From positions 62,001 to 126,000 of the forward strand of contig JASUTR010000091.1 of assembly GCA_035048495.1 (NCBI GenBank): a stretch of DNA of 64,000 nucleotides, written 5' to 3'. This stretch comes from Euptelea pleiosperma (lineage: Eukaryota > Streptophyta > Magnoliopsida > Ranunculales > Eupteleaceae). The notes under the pieces are model-generated. The model was not told where the DNA came from and did not search any database. It saw only the letters and a list, made by a program, of their open reading frames with translations. Of this stretch, positions 22,536 to 35,400 are shown one piece after another; position 1 is the first letter of the stretch; each line of letters opens with the position of its first letter. A program made the position numbers and the translations under genes.

Positions 22536-25500
22536 GCGACACAGTCACAATTTATAGGCTTCGGAATGTAACACACAAACTGAGTCCATTTTGAGACGTT
22601 GACGCACGGATGGACCTAACTTGTTTCGACTGTCACGAATCTTGTTCCAACACTTCAAATGTGTTGAAACAATAGTAATGGAAGAGTTTGAGTCCAATTA
22701 CGAGGTCCGGTTGCGAAAAAGTCACAAGTTATAGGCTTCGGAATGTAACACACAAACTGAATTCAATTTGAGACGATGACGCACGAATAGAGTTAACTTG
22801 TTTCGACTGTCCCGAATCTTGTTCCAACATTAAAATGTGTTGAAACAATAGTAATGGAAGAGTTTGAGTCCAATTATGAGGTCCGGTTGCGAAAAAGTCA
22901 CAAGTTATAGGCTTCAGAATGTAACACACAAACTGAATCGAATTTGAGACGTTGACGCACGAATGGAGCTAACATGTTTCGACTATCCCGAATCTTGTTC
23001 CAACATTCAAATGTGTTGAAACAATAGTAATGGAAGAGTTTGAGTCCAATTATGAGGTCCGGTTGCGAAAAAGTCACAAGTTATAGGCTTCAGAATGTAA
23101 CAAACAAACTGAGTCCAATTTGAGACGTTGACGCACGAATGGAGCTAACATGTTTCGACTATCCCGAATCTTGTTCCAACATTCAAATGTGTTGAAACAA
23201 TAGTAATGGAAGAGTTTGAGTCCAATTATGAGGTCCGGTTGCGAAAAAGTCACAAGTTATAGGCTTCAGAATGTAACACACAAACTGAGTCCAATTAAAC
23301 ACATTGACGCACGGATGGAGCTAACTTGCTTCGACTACCCCGAATCTTGTTCCAACACTTCAAATATGTTGAAACAATAGTAATGGAAGAATTCGAGTCT
23401 AATTACGATGTCCGGTTGCGAAAAAGTCACAAGTTATAGGCTTCAGAATGTAACACACAAACTGAGTCCAATTAAAGAAATTGACGCCCGGATGGAGCTA
23501 ACTTGTTTCGACTGTCCCGAATCTTGTTCCAACACTTCAAATGTGTTGAAACAATAGTAATGGAAGAGTTTGAGTCCAATTACGAGGTCCGGTTGCGAAA
23601 AAGTCACAAGTTATAGGCTTCTGAATGTAACACACAAACTGAGTCCAATTTGTGACGTTGACGCACGGATGGAGCTAACTTGTTTCGACTGTCCCGAATC
23701 TTGTTCCAACACTTTAAATGTGTTGAAACAATAGTAATAGAAGAGTTTGTGTCCAATTACGAGGTCCGATTGCGAAAAAGTTACAAGTTATAGGCTTCTG
23801 AATGTAACACACAAACTTAGTCCAATTAATGACATTGACGCACGGATGGAGCCAACTTGTTTCGACTGCTCCTAATCTTGTTCCAACACTTCAAATGTGT
23901 TGAAACAATAGTAATGGAAGAGTATGAGTCCAATTACGAGGTCCGGTTGCGAAAAAGTCACAACTTATAGGCTTCTGAATGTAACACACAAACTGAGTCC
24001 AATTTGAGACGTTGACGCACGGATGGAGCTAACATGTTTCGACTGTCCCGAATCTTGTTTCAACACTTCAAATGTGTTGAAACAATAGTAATGGAAGAGT
24101 TTGTGTCCAATTATGAGGTCCGATTGCGAAAAAGTCACAAGTTATAGGCTTCGGAATGTAACACACAAACTGAGTCCAATTTGAGACATTGACGCACGGA
24201 TGGAGCTAACTTGTTTCGACTGTCCCGAATCTTGTTCCAACACTTTAAATGTATTGAAACAATAGTAATGGAAGAGTTTGAGTCCAATTACGAGGTCCGG
24301 TTGCGAAAAAGTCACAAGTTATAGGCTTCGGAATGTAACTCACAAACTGAGTCCAATTTGAGACGTTGACGCACGGATGGAGCTAACTTCTTTCGACTGT
24401 CCCGAATCTTGGTCCAACACTTTTAATGTGTTGAAACAATAGTAATGGAAGAGTTTGAGTCCAATTACGAGGTCCGGTTGCGAAAAAGTCACAAGTTATA
24501 GGCTTCGGAATGTAACTCACAAACTGAGCCCAATTTGTGACGTTGACGCACGGATGGAGCTAATTTGTTTCGACTGTCCCGAATCTTGTTCCAACGCTTC
24601 AAATGTTTGAAACAATATTAATGGAAGAGATTGAGTAAAATTATGAGGTCCGGTTGCGACAAAGTCACAATTTATAGGCTTCGGAATGTAACACATAAAC
24701 TGAGTCCATTTTGAGACGTTGACGCACGGATGGACCTAACTTGTTTCGACTGTCACGAATCTTGTTCCAACACTTCAAATGTGTTGAAACAATAGTAATG
24801 GAAGAGTTTGAGTCCAATTACGAGGTCCGGTTGCGAAAAAGTCACAAGTTATAGGCTTCGGAATGTAACTCACAAACTGAGTCCAATTTGAGACGTTGAC
24901 GCACGGATGGAGCTAACTTCTTTCGACTGTCCCGAATCTTGGTCCAACACTTTAAATGTGTTGAAACAATAGTAATGGAAGAGTTTGAGTCCAATTACGA
25001 GGTCCGGTTGCGAAAAAGTCACAAGTTATAGGCTTCGGAATGTAACTCACAAACTGAGCCCAATTTGTGACGTTGACGCACGGATGGAGCTAATTTGTTT
25101 CGACTGTCCCGAATCTTGTTCCAACGCTTCAAATGTTTGAAACAATATTAATGGAAGAGATTGAGTAAAATTATGAGGTCCGGTTGCGACAAAGTCACAA
25201 TTTATAGGCTTCGGAATGTAACACATAAACTGAGTCCATTTTGAGACGTTGACGCACGGATGGACCTAACTTGTTTCGACTGTCACGAATCTTGTTCCAA
25301 CACTTCAAATGTGTTGAAACAATAGTAATGGAAGAGTTTGAGTCCAATTACGAGGTCCGGTTGCGAAAAAGTCACAAGTTATAGGCTTCGGAATGTAACA
25401 CACAAACTGAATCCAATTTGAGACGTTGACGCATGAATAGAGCTAACATGTTTCGACTGTCCCGAATCCTGTTCCAACATTAAAATGTGTTGAAACAATA

Positions 25501-27307
25501 GTAATGGAAGAGTTTGAGTCCAATTATGAGGTCCGGTTGCGAAAAAGTCACAAGTTATAGGCTTCGGAATGTAACACACAAACTGAGTCCAATTAAACAC
25601 ATTGACGCACGGATGGAGCTAACTTGCTTCGACTGCCCCGAATCTTGTTCCAACACTTCAAATATGTTGAAACAATAGTAATGGAAGAATTCGAGTCTAA
25701 TTACGATGTCCGGTTGCGAAAAAGTCACAACTTATTGGCTTCAGAATGTAACACACAAACTGAGTCCAATTAAAGAAATTGACGCCCGGATGGAGCTAAC
25801 TTGTTTCGACTGCCCCGAATCTTCTTCCAACACTTCAAATGTCTTGAAACAATAGTAATGGAAGAGTTTGAATCCAATTACGAGGTCCGGTTGCGAAAAA
25901 GTCACAAGTTATAGGCTTCGGAATGTAACACACAAACTGAATCCAATTTGAGACGTTGACGCACGAATAGAGCTAACATGTTTCGACTGTCCCGAATCTT
26001 GTTCCAACATTGAAATGTGTTGAAACAATAGTAATGGAAGAGTTTGAGTCCAATTATTAGGTCGGGTTGCGAAAAAGTCACAAGTTATAGGCTTCAGAAT
26101 GTAACACACAAACTGAGTCCAATTAAACACATTGACGCACGGATGGAGCTAACTTGCTTCGACTGCCCCGAATCTTGTTCCAACACTTCAAATATGTTGA
26201 AACAATAGTAATGGAAGAATTCGAGTCTAATTACGATGTCCGGTTGCGAAAAAGTCACAAGTTATAGGCTTCAGAATGTAACACACAAACTGAGTCCAAT
26301 TAAAGAAATTGACGCCCGGATGGAGCTAACTTGTTTCGACTGCCCCGAATCTTGTTCCAACACTTCAAATGTGTTGAAACAATAGTAATAGAAGAGTTTG
26401 AGTCCAATTACGAGGTCCGATTGCGAAAAAGCTACAAGTTATAGGCTTCTGAATGTAACACACAAACTTAGTCTAATTAATGACATTGACGCACGGATGG
26501 AGCCAACTTGTTTCGACTGCTCCTAATCTTGTTCCAACACTTCAAATGTGTTGAAACAATAGTAATGGAAGAGTATGAGTCCAATTACGAGGTCCGGTTG
26601 CGAAAAAGTCACAACTTGTAGGCTTCTGAATGTAACACACAAACTGAGTCCAATTTGAGACGTTGACACACGGATGGAGCTAACATGTTTCGGCTATCCC
26701 GAATCTTGTTTCAACACTTCAAATGTGTTGAAACAACAGTAATGGAAGAGTTTGAGTCCAATTATGAGGTCCGGTTGCGAAAAAGTCACAAGTTATAGGC
26801 TTTGGAATGTAACACACAAACTGAGTCCAATTTGAGACATTGACGCACGGATGGAGCTAACTTGTTTCGACTGTCCCGAATCTTGTTCCGACACTTTAAA
26901 TGTGTTGAAACAATAGTAATGGAAGAGTTTGAGTCAAATTACGAGGTCCGGTTGCGAAAAAGTCACAAGTTATAGGCTTCGGAATGTAACTAACAAACTG
27001 AGTCCAATTTGAGACGTTGACGGACGGATGGAGCTAACTATTTTCGACTGTCCTGAATCTTGTTCCAACACTTTAAATGTGTTGAAACAATAGTAATGGA
27101 AGAGTTTGAGTCCAATTACGAGGTCCGGTTGCGAAAAAGTCACAAGTTATAGGCTTCGGAATGTAACTCACAAACTGAGCCCAATTTGTGACGTTGAAGC
27201 ACGGATGGAGCTAATTTGTTTCGACTGTCCCGAATCTTGTTCCAACGCTTCAAATGTTTTGAAACAATAGTAATGGAAGAGTTTGGGTAAAATTATGAGG
27301 TCCGGTT
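22536..27307 (+). repeat. HOR B unit 3, beta form with internal 3-monomer duplication (4,772 bp)
   Basis: Same marker order as B2 (GGTCGGG at 26,060, 4,772 bp after its B2 counterpart) but 531 bp longer. The extra length is fully explained by a tandem duplication of three monomers at about 24,301-25,360. Private variants shared with B2 but not with the alpha units confirm close descent. Both B3 and B4 have AGAGTTAACTTG and GAATCGAATTTG near their starts. Confidence 0.8.
24301..25360 (+). repeat. Recent tandem duplication of 3 monomers (530-bp period)
   Basis: AGCTAACTTCTTTCGACTG recurs at 24,381 and 24,911, and AATATTAATGGAAGAGATTG at about 24,613 and 25,143, both 530 bp apart. The halves differ at very few places; one is CACTTTTAATGTG against CACTTTAAATGTG. 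Sister unit B2 carries this stretch once. Confidence 0.85.
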
Positions 27308-30300
27308 GCGACACAGTCACAATTTATAGGCTTCGGAATGTAACACACAAACTGAGTCCATTTTGAGACGTTGACGCACGGATGGACCTAACTTGTTTCG
27401 ACTGTCACGAATCTTGTTCCAACACTTCAAATGTGTTGAAACAATAGTAATGGAAGAGTTTGAGTCCAATTACGAGGTCCGGTTGCGAAAAAGTCACAAG
27501 TTATAGGCTTCGGAATGTAACACACAAACTGAATTCAATTTGAGACGATGACGCACGAATAGAGTTAACTTGTTTCGACTGTCCCGAATCTTGTTCCAAC
27601 ATTAAAATGTGTTGAAACAATAGTAATGGAAGAGTTTGAGTCCAATTATGAGGTCCGGTTGCGAAAAAGTCACAAGTTATAGGCTTCAGAATGTAACACA
27701 CAAACTGAATCGAATTTGAGACGTTGACGCACGAATGGAGCTAACATGTTTCGACTATCCCGAATCTTGTTCCAACATTCAAATGTGTTGAAACAATAGT
27801 AATGGAAGAGTTTGAGTCCAATTATGAGGTCCGGTTGCGAAAAAGTCACAAGTTATAGGCTTCAGAATGTAACAAACAAACTGAGTCCAATTTGAGACGT
27901 TGACGCACGAATGGAGCTAACATGTTTCGACTATCCCGAATCTTGTTCCAACATTCAAATGTGTTGAAACAATAGTAATGGAAGAGTTTGAGTCCAATTA
28001 TGAGGTCCGGTTGCGAAAAAGTCACAAGTTATAGGCTTCAGAATGTAACACACAAACTGAGTCCAATTAAACACATTGACGCACGGATGGAGCTAACTTG
28101 CTTCGACTACCCCGAATCTTGTTCCAACACTTCAAATATGTTGAAACAATAGTAATGGAAGAATTCGAGTCTAATTACGATGTCCGGTTGCGAAAAAGTC
28201 ACAAGTTATAGGCTTCAGAATGTAACACACAAACTGAGTCCAATTAAAGAAATTGACGCCCGGATGGAGCTAACTTGTTTCGACTGTCCCGAATCTTGTT
28301 CCAACACTTCAAATGTGTTGAAACAATAGTAATGGAAGAGTTTGAGTCCAATTACGAGGTCCGGTTGCGAAAAAGTCACAAGTTATAGGCTTCTGAATGT
28401 AACACACAAACTGAGTCCAATTTGTGACGTTGACGCACGGATGGAGCTAACTTGTTTCGACTGTCCCGAATCTTGTTCCAACACTTTAAATGTGTTGAAA
28501 CAATAGTAATAGAAGAGTTTGTGTCCAATTACGAGGTCCGATTGCGAAAAAGTTACAAGTTATAGGCTTCTGAATGTAACACACAAACTTAGTCCAATTA
28601 ATGACATTGACGCACGGATGGAGCCAACTTGTTTCGACTGCTCCTAATCTTGTTCCAACACTTCAAATGTGTTGAAACAATAGTAATGGAAGAGTATGAG
28701 TCCAATTACGAGGTCCGGTTGCGAAAAAGTCACAACTTATAGGCTTCTGAATGTAACACACAAACTGAGTCCAATTTGAGACGTTGACGCACGGATGGAG
28801 CTAACATGTTTCGACTGTCCCGAATCTTGTTTCAACACTTCAAATGTGTTGAAACAATAGTAATGGAAGAGTTTGTGTCCAATTATGAGGTCCGATTGCG
28901 AAAAAGTCACAAGTTATAGGCTTCGGAATGTAACACACAAACTGAGTCCAATTTGAGACATTGACGCACGGATGGAGCTAACTTGTTTCGACTGTCCCGA
29001 ATCTTGTTCCAACACTTTAAATGTATTGAAACAATAGTAATGGAAGAGTTTGAGTCCAATTACGAGGTCCGGTTGCGAAAAAGTCACAAGTTATAGGCTT
29101 CGGAATGTAACTCACAAACTGAGTCCAATTTGAGACGTTGACGCACGGATGGAGCTAACTTCTTTCGACTGTCCCGAATCTTGGTCCAACACTTTAAATG
29201 TGTTGAAACAATAGTAATGGAAGAGTTTGAGTCCAATTACGAGGTCCGGTTGCGAAAAAGTCACAAGTTATAGGCTTCGGAATGTAACTCACAAACTGAG
29301 CCCAATTTGTGACGTTGACGCACGGATGGAGCTAATTTGTTTCGACTGTCCCGAATCTTGTTCCAACGCTTCAAATGTTTGAAACAATATTAATGGAAGA
29401 GATTGAGTAAAATTATGAGGTCCGGTTGCGACAAAGTCACAATTTATAGGCTTCGGAATGTAACACATAAACTGAGTCCATTTTGAGACGTTGACGCACG
29501 GATGGACCTAACTTGTTTCGACTGTCACGAATCTTGTTCCAACACTTCAAATGTGTTGAAACAATAGTAATGGAAGAGTTTGAGTCCAATTACGAGGTCC
29601 GGTTGCGAAAAAGTCACAAGTTATAGGCTTCGGAATGTAACACACAAACTGAATCCAATTTGAGACGTTGACGCATGAATAGAGCTAACATGTTTCGACT
29701 GTCCCGAATCCTGTTCCAACATTAAAATGTGTTGAAACAATAGTAATGGAAGAGTTTGAGTCCAATTATGAGGTCCGGTTGCGAAAAAGTCACAAGTTAT
29801 AGGCTTCGGAATGTAACACACAAACTGAGTCCAATTAAACACATTGACGCACGGATGGAGCTAACTTGCTTCGACTGCCCCGAATCTTGTTCCAACACTT
29901 CAAATATGTTGAAACAATAGTAATGGAAGAATTCGAGTCTAATTACGATGTCCGGTTGCGAAAAAGTCACAACTTATTGGCTTCAGAATGTAACACACAA
30001 ACTGAGTCCAATTAAAGAAATTGACGCCCGGATGGAGCTAACTTGTTTCGACTGCCCCGAATCTTCTTCCAACACTTCAAATGTCTTGAAACAATAGTAA
30101 TGGAAGAGTTTGAGTCCAATTACGAGGTCCGGTTGCGAAAAAGTCACAAGTTATAGGCTTCTGAATGTAACACACAAACGGAGTCCAATTTGTGACGTTG
30201 ACGCACGGATGGAGCTAACTTGTTTCGACTGTCCCGAATCTTGTTCCAACACTTTAAATGTGTTGAAACAATAGTAATAGAAGAGTTTGTGTCCAATTAC

Positions 30301-32081
30301 GAGGTCCGATTGCGAAAAAGTTACAAGTTATAGGCTTCTGAATGTAACACACAAACTTAGTCTAATTAATGACATTGACGCACGGATGGAGCCAACTTGT
30401 TTCGACTGCTCCTAATCTTGTTCCAACACTTCAAATGTGTTGAAACAATAGTAATGGAAGAGTATGAGTCCAATTACGAGGTCCGGTTGCGAAAAAGTCA
30501 CAACTTATAGGCTTCTGAATGTAACACACAAACTGAGTCCAATTTGAGACGTTGACGCACGGATGGAGCTAACATGTTTCGACTGTCCCGAATCTTGTTT
30601 CAACACTTCAAATGTGTTGAAACAATAGTAATGGAAGAGTTTGTGTCCAATTATGAGGTCCGATTGCGAAAAAGTCACAAGTTATAGGCTTCGGAATGTA
30701 ACACACAAACTGAGTCCAATTTGAGACATTGACGCACGGATGGAGCTAACTTGTTTCGACTGTCCCGAATCTTGTTCCAACACTTTAAATGTATTGAAAC
30801 AATAGTAATGGAAGAGTTTAAGTCCAATTACGAGGTCCGGTTGCGAAAAAGTCACAAGTTATAGGCTTCGGAATGTAACTCACAAACTGAGTCCAATTTG
30901 AGACGTTGACGCACGGATGGAGCTAACTTCTTTCGACTGTCCCGAATCTTGGTCCAACACTTTAAATGTGTTGAAACAATAGTAATGGAAGAATTCGAGT
31001 CTAATTACGATGTCCGGTTGCGAAAAAGTCACAAGTTATAGGCTTCAGAATGTAACACACAAACTGAGTCCAATTAAAGAAATTGACGCCCGGATGGAGC
31101 TAACTTGTTTCGACTGCCCCGAATCTTGTTCCAACACTTCAAATGTGTTGAAACAATAGTAATAGAAGAGTTTGAGTCCAATTACGAGGTCCGATTGCGA
31201 AAAAGCTACAAGTTATAGGCTTCTGAATGTAACACACAAACTTAGTCTAATTAATGACATTGACGCACGGATGGAGCCAACTTGTTTCGACTGCTCCTAA
31301 TCTTGTTCCAACACTTCAAATGTGTTGAAACAATAGTAATGGAAGAGTATGAGTCCAATTACGAGGTCCGGTTGCGAAAAAGTCACAACTTGTAGGCTTC
31401 TGAATGTAACACACAAACTGAGTCCAATTTGAGACGTTGACACACGGATGGAGCTAACATGTTTCGACTATCCCGAATCTTGTTTCAACCCTTCAAATGT
31501 GTTGAAACAACAGTAATGGAAGAGTTTGAGTCCAATTATGAGGTCCGGTTGCGAAAAAGTCACAAGTTATAGGCTTTGGAATGTAACACACAAACTGAGT
31601 CCAATTTGAGACATTGACGCACGGATGGAGCTAACTTGTTTCGACTGTCCCGAATCTTGTTCCGACACTTTAAATGTGTTGAAACAATAGTAATGGAAGA
31701 GTTTGAGTCAAATTACGAGGTCCGGTTGCGAAAAAGTCACAAGTTATAGGCTTCGGAATGTAACTCACAAACTGAGTCCAATTTGAGACGTTGACGGACG
31801 GATGGAGCTAACTATTTTCGACTGTCCTGAATCTTGTTCCAACACTTTAAATGTGTTGAAACAATAGTAATGGAAGAGTTTGAGTCCAATTACGAGGTCC
31901 GGTTGCGAAAAAGTCACAAGTTATAGGCTTCGGAATGTAACTCACAAACTGAGCCCAATTTGTGACGTTGAAGCACGGATGGAGCTAATTTGTTTCGACT
32001 GTCCCGAATCTTGTTCCAACGCTTCAAATGTTTTGAAACAACAGTAATGGAAGAGTTTGGGTAAAATTATGAGGTCCGGTT
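27308..32081 (+). repeat. HOR B unit 4, alpha form (4,774 bp, 27 monomers)
   Basis: Alpha route with TTGGTCCAAC at about 29,183 and 30,952, the ACAAACGGAG variant at about 30,177 and AAAAAGCTACAAG at 31,204. Its first half is almost identical to B3 (AGAGTTAACTTG, GAATCGAATTTG, AACAAACAAACTG), while its second half follows B1. It is therefore a recombinant of the two unit forms. Confidence 0.8.
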
Positions 32082-35000
32082 GCGACACAGTCACAATTTA
32101 TAGGCTTCGGAATGTAACACACAAACTGAGTCCATTTTGAGACGTTGACGCACGGATGGACCTAACTTGTTTCGACTGTCACGAATCTTGTTCCAACACT
32201 TCAAATGTGTTGAAACAATAGTAATGGAAGAGTTTGAGTCCAATTACGAGGTCCGGTTGCGAAAAAGTCACAAGTTATAGGCTTCGGAATGTAACACACA
32301 AACTGAATTCAATTTGAGACGATGACGCACGAATAGAGTTAACATGTTTCGACTGTCCCGAATCTTGTTCCAACATTAAAATGTGTTGAAACAATAGCAA
32401 TGGAAGAGTTTGAGTCCAATTATGAGGTCCGGTTGCGAAAAAGTCACAAGTTATAGGCTTCAGAATGTAACACACAAACTGAATCCAATTTGAGACGTTG
32501 ACGCACGAATGGAGCTAACATGTTTCGACTATCCCGAATCTTGTTCCAACATTCAAATGTGTTGAAACAATAGTAATGGAAGAGTTTGAGTCCAATTATT
32601 AGGTCCGGTTGCGAAAAAGTCACAAGTTATAGGCTTCAGAATGTAACACACAAACTGAGTCCAATTTGAGACGTTGACGCACGAATGGAGCTAACATGTT
32701 TCGACTATCCCGAATCTTGTTCCAACATTCAAATGTGTTGAAACAATAGTAATAGAAGAGTTTGAGTCCAATTATGAGGTCCGGTTGCGAAAAAGTCACA
32801 AGTTATAGGCTTCAGAATGTAACACACAAACTGAGTCCAATTAAACACATTGACGCACGGATGGAGCTAACTTGCTTCGACTACCCCGAATCTTGTTCCA
32901 ACACTTCAAATATGTTGAAACAATAGTAATGGAAGAATTCGAGTCTAATTACGATGTCCGGTTGCGAAAAAGTCACAAGTTATAGGCTTCAGAATGTAAC
33001 ACACAAACTGAGTCCAATTAAAGAAATTGACGCCCGGATGGAGCTAACTTGTTTCGACTGTCCCGAATCTTGTTCCAACACTTCAAATGTGTTGAAACAA
33101 TAGTAATGGAAGAGTTTGAGTCCAATTACGAGGTCCGGTTGCGAAAAAGTTACAAGTTATAGGCTTCTGAATGTAACACACAAACTTAGTCCAATTAATT
33201 ACATTGATGCACGGATGGAGCCAACTTGTTTCGACTGCTCCTAATCTTGTTCCAACACTTCAAATGTGTTGAAACAATAGTAATGGAAGAGTATGAGTCC
33301 AATTACGAGGTCCGGTTGCGAAAAAGTCACAACTTATAGGCTTCTGAATGTAACACACAAACTGAGTCCAATTTGAGACGTTGACGCACGGATGGAGCTA
33401 ACATGTTTCGACTGTCCCGAATCTTGTTTCAACACTTCAAATGTGTTGAAACAATAGTAATGGAAGAGTTTGTGTCCAATTATGAGGTCCGATTGCGAAA
33501 AAGTCACAAGTTATAGGCTTCGGAATGTAACACACAAACTAAGTCCAATTTGAGACATTGACGCACGGATGGAGCTAACTTGTTTCGACTGTCCCGAATC
33601 TTGTTCCAACACTTTAAATGTATTGAAACAATAGTAATGGAAGAGTTTGAGTCCAATTACGAGGTCCGGTTGCGAAAAAGTCACAAGTTATAGGCTTCGG
33701 AATGTAACTCACAAACTGAGTCCAATTTGAGACGTTGACGCACGGATGGAGCTAACTTCTTTCGACTGTCCCGAATCTTGGTCCAACACTTTAAATGTGT
33801 TGAAACAATAGTAATGGAAGAGTTTGAGTCCAATTACGAGGTCCGGTTGCGAAAAAGTCACAAGTTATAGGCTTCGGAATGTAACTCACAAACTGAGCCC
33901 AATTTGTGACGTTGACGCACGGATGGAGCTAATTTGTTTCGACTGTCCCGAATCTTGTTCCAACGCTTCAAATGTTTGAAACAATATTAATGGAAGAGAT
34001 TGAGTAAAATTATGAGGTCCGGTTGCGACAAAGTCACAATTTATAGGCTTCGGAATGTAACACATAAACTGAGTCCATTTTGAGACGTTGACGCACGGAT
34101 GGACCTAACTTGTTTCGACTGTCACGGATCTTGTTCCAACACTTCAAATGTGTTGAAACAATAGTAATGGAAGAGTTTGAGTCCAATTACGAGGTCCGGT
34201 TGCGAAAAAGTCACAAGTTATAGGCTTCGGAATGTAACACACAAACTGAATCCAATTTGAGACGTTGACGCATGAATAGAGCTAACATGTTTCGACTGTC
34301 CTGAATCCTGTTCCAACATTAAAATGTGTTGAAACAATAGTAATGGAAGAGTTTGAGTCCAATTATGAGGTCCGGTTGCGAAAAAGTCACAAGTTATAGG
34401 CTTCGGAATGTAACACACAAACTGAGTCCAATTAAACACATTGACGCACGGATGGAGCTAACTTGCTTCGACTGCCCCGAATCTTGTTCCAACACTTCAA
34501 ATATGTTGAAACAATAGTAATGGAAGAATTCGAGTCTAATTACGATGTCCGGTTGCGAAAAAGTCACAACTTATTGGCTTCAGAATGTAACACACAAACT
34601 GAGTCCAATTAAAGAAATTGACGCCCGGATGGAGCTAACTTGTTTCGACTGCCCCGAATCTTCTTCCAACACTTCAAATGTCTTGAAACAATAGTAATGG
34701 AAGAGTTTGAATCCAATTACGAGGTCCGGTTGCGAAAAAGTCACAAGTTATAGGCTTCTGAATGTAACACACAAACTGAGTCCAATTTGTGACGTTGACG
34801 CACGGATGGAGCTAACTTGTTTCGACTGTCCCGAATCTTGTTCAAACACTTTAAATGTGTTGAAACAATAGTAATAGAAGAGTTTGTGTCCAATTACGAG
34901 GTCCGATTGCGAAAAAGTTACAAGTTATAGGCTTCTGAATGTAACACACAAACTTAGTCCAATTAATGACATTGACGCACGGATGGAGCCAACTTGTTTC

Positions 35001-35400
35001 GACTGCTCCTAATCTTGTTCCAACACTTCAAATGTGTTGAAACAATAGTAATAGAAGAGTATGAGTCCAATTACGAGGTCCGGTTGCGAAAAAGTCACAA
35101 CTTATAGGCTTCTGAATGTAACACACAAACTGAGTCCAATTTGAGACGTTGACGCACGGATGGAGCTAACATGTTTCGACTGTCCCGAATCTTGTTTCAA
35201 CACTTCAAATGTGTTGAAACAATAGTAATGGAAGAGTTTGTGTCCAATTATGAGGTCCGATTGCGAAAAAGTCACAAGTTATAGGCTTCGGAATGTAACA
35301 CACAAACTGAGTCCAATTTGAGACATTGACGCACGGATGGAGCTAACTTGTTTCGACTGTCCCGAATCTTGTTCCAACACTTTAAATGTGTTGAAACAAT
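32082..35400 (+). repeat. HOR B unit 5, partial, leading into the C-type sequence
   Basis: Begins with the B marker and follows B order through GATGACGCACG (about 32,319), ACTACCCC, TTGGTCCAAC (about 33,778), GCATGAATAG (about 34,270) and ACTTATTGG (34,569). At about 34,709 it has the beta base GTTTGAATCC but then takes an alpha-like path (GTTACAAG at about 34,915). From about 35,350, TTGTTCCAAC replaces TTGGTCCAAC and GTTTTGAAACAATATT replaces GTTTGAAACAATATT, which are the C-unit forms. The span from 34,470 on is the partner of window positions 1-3,072. Confidence 0.7.
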
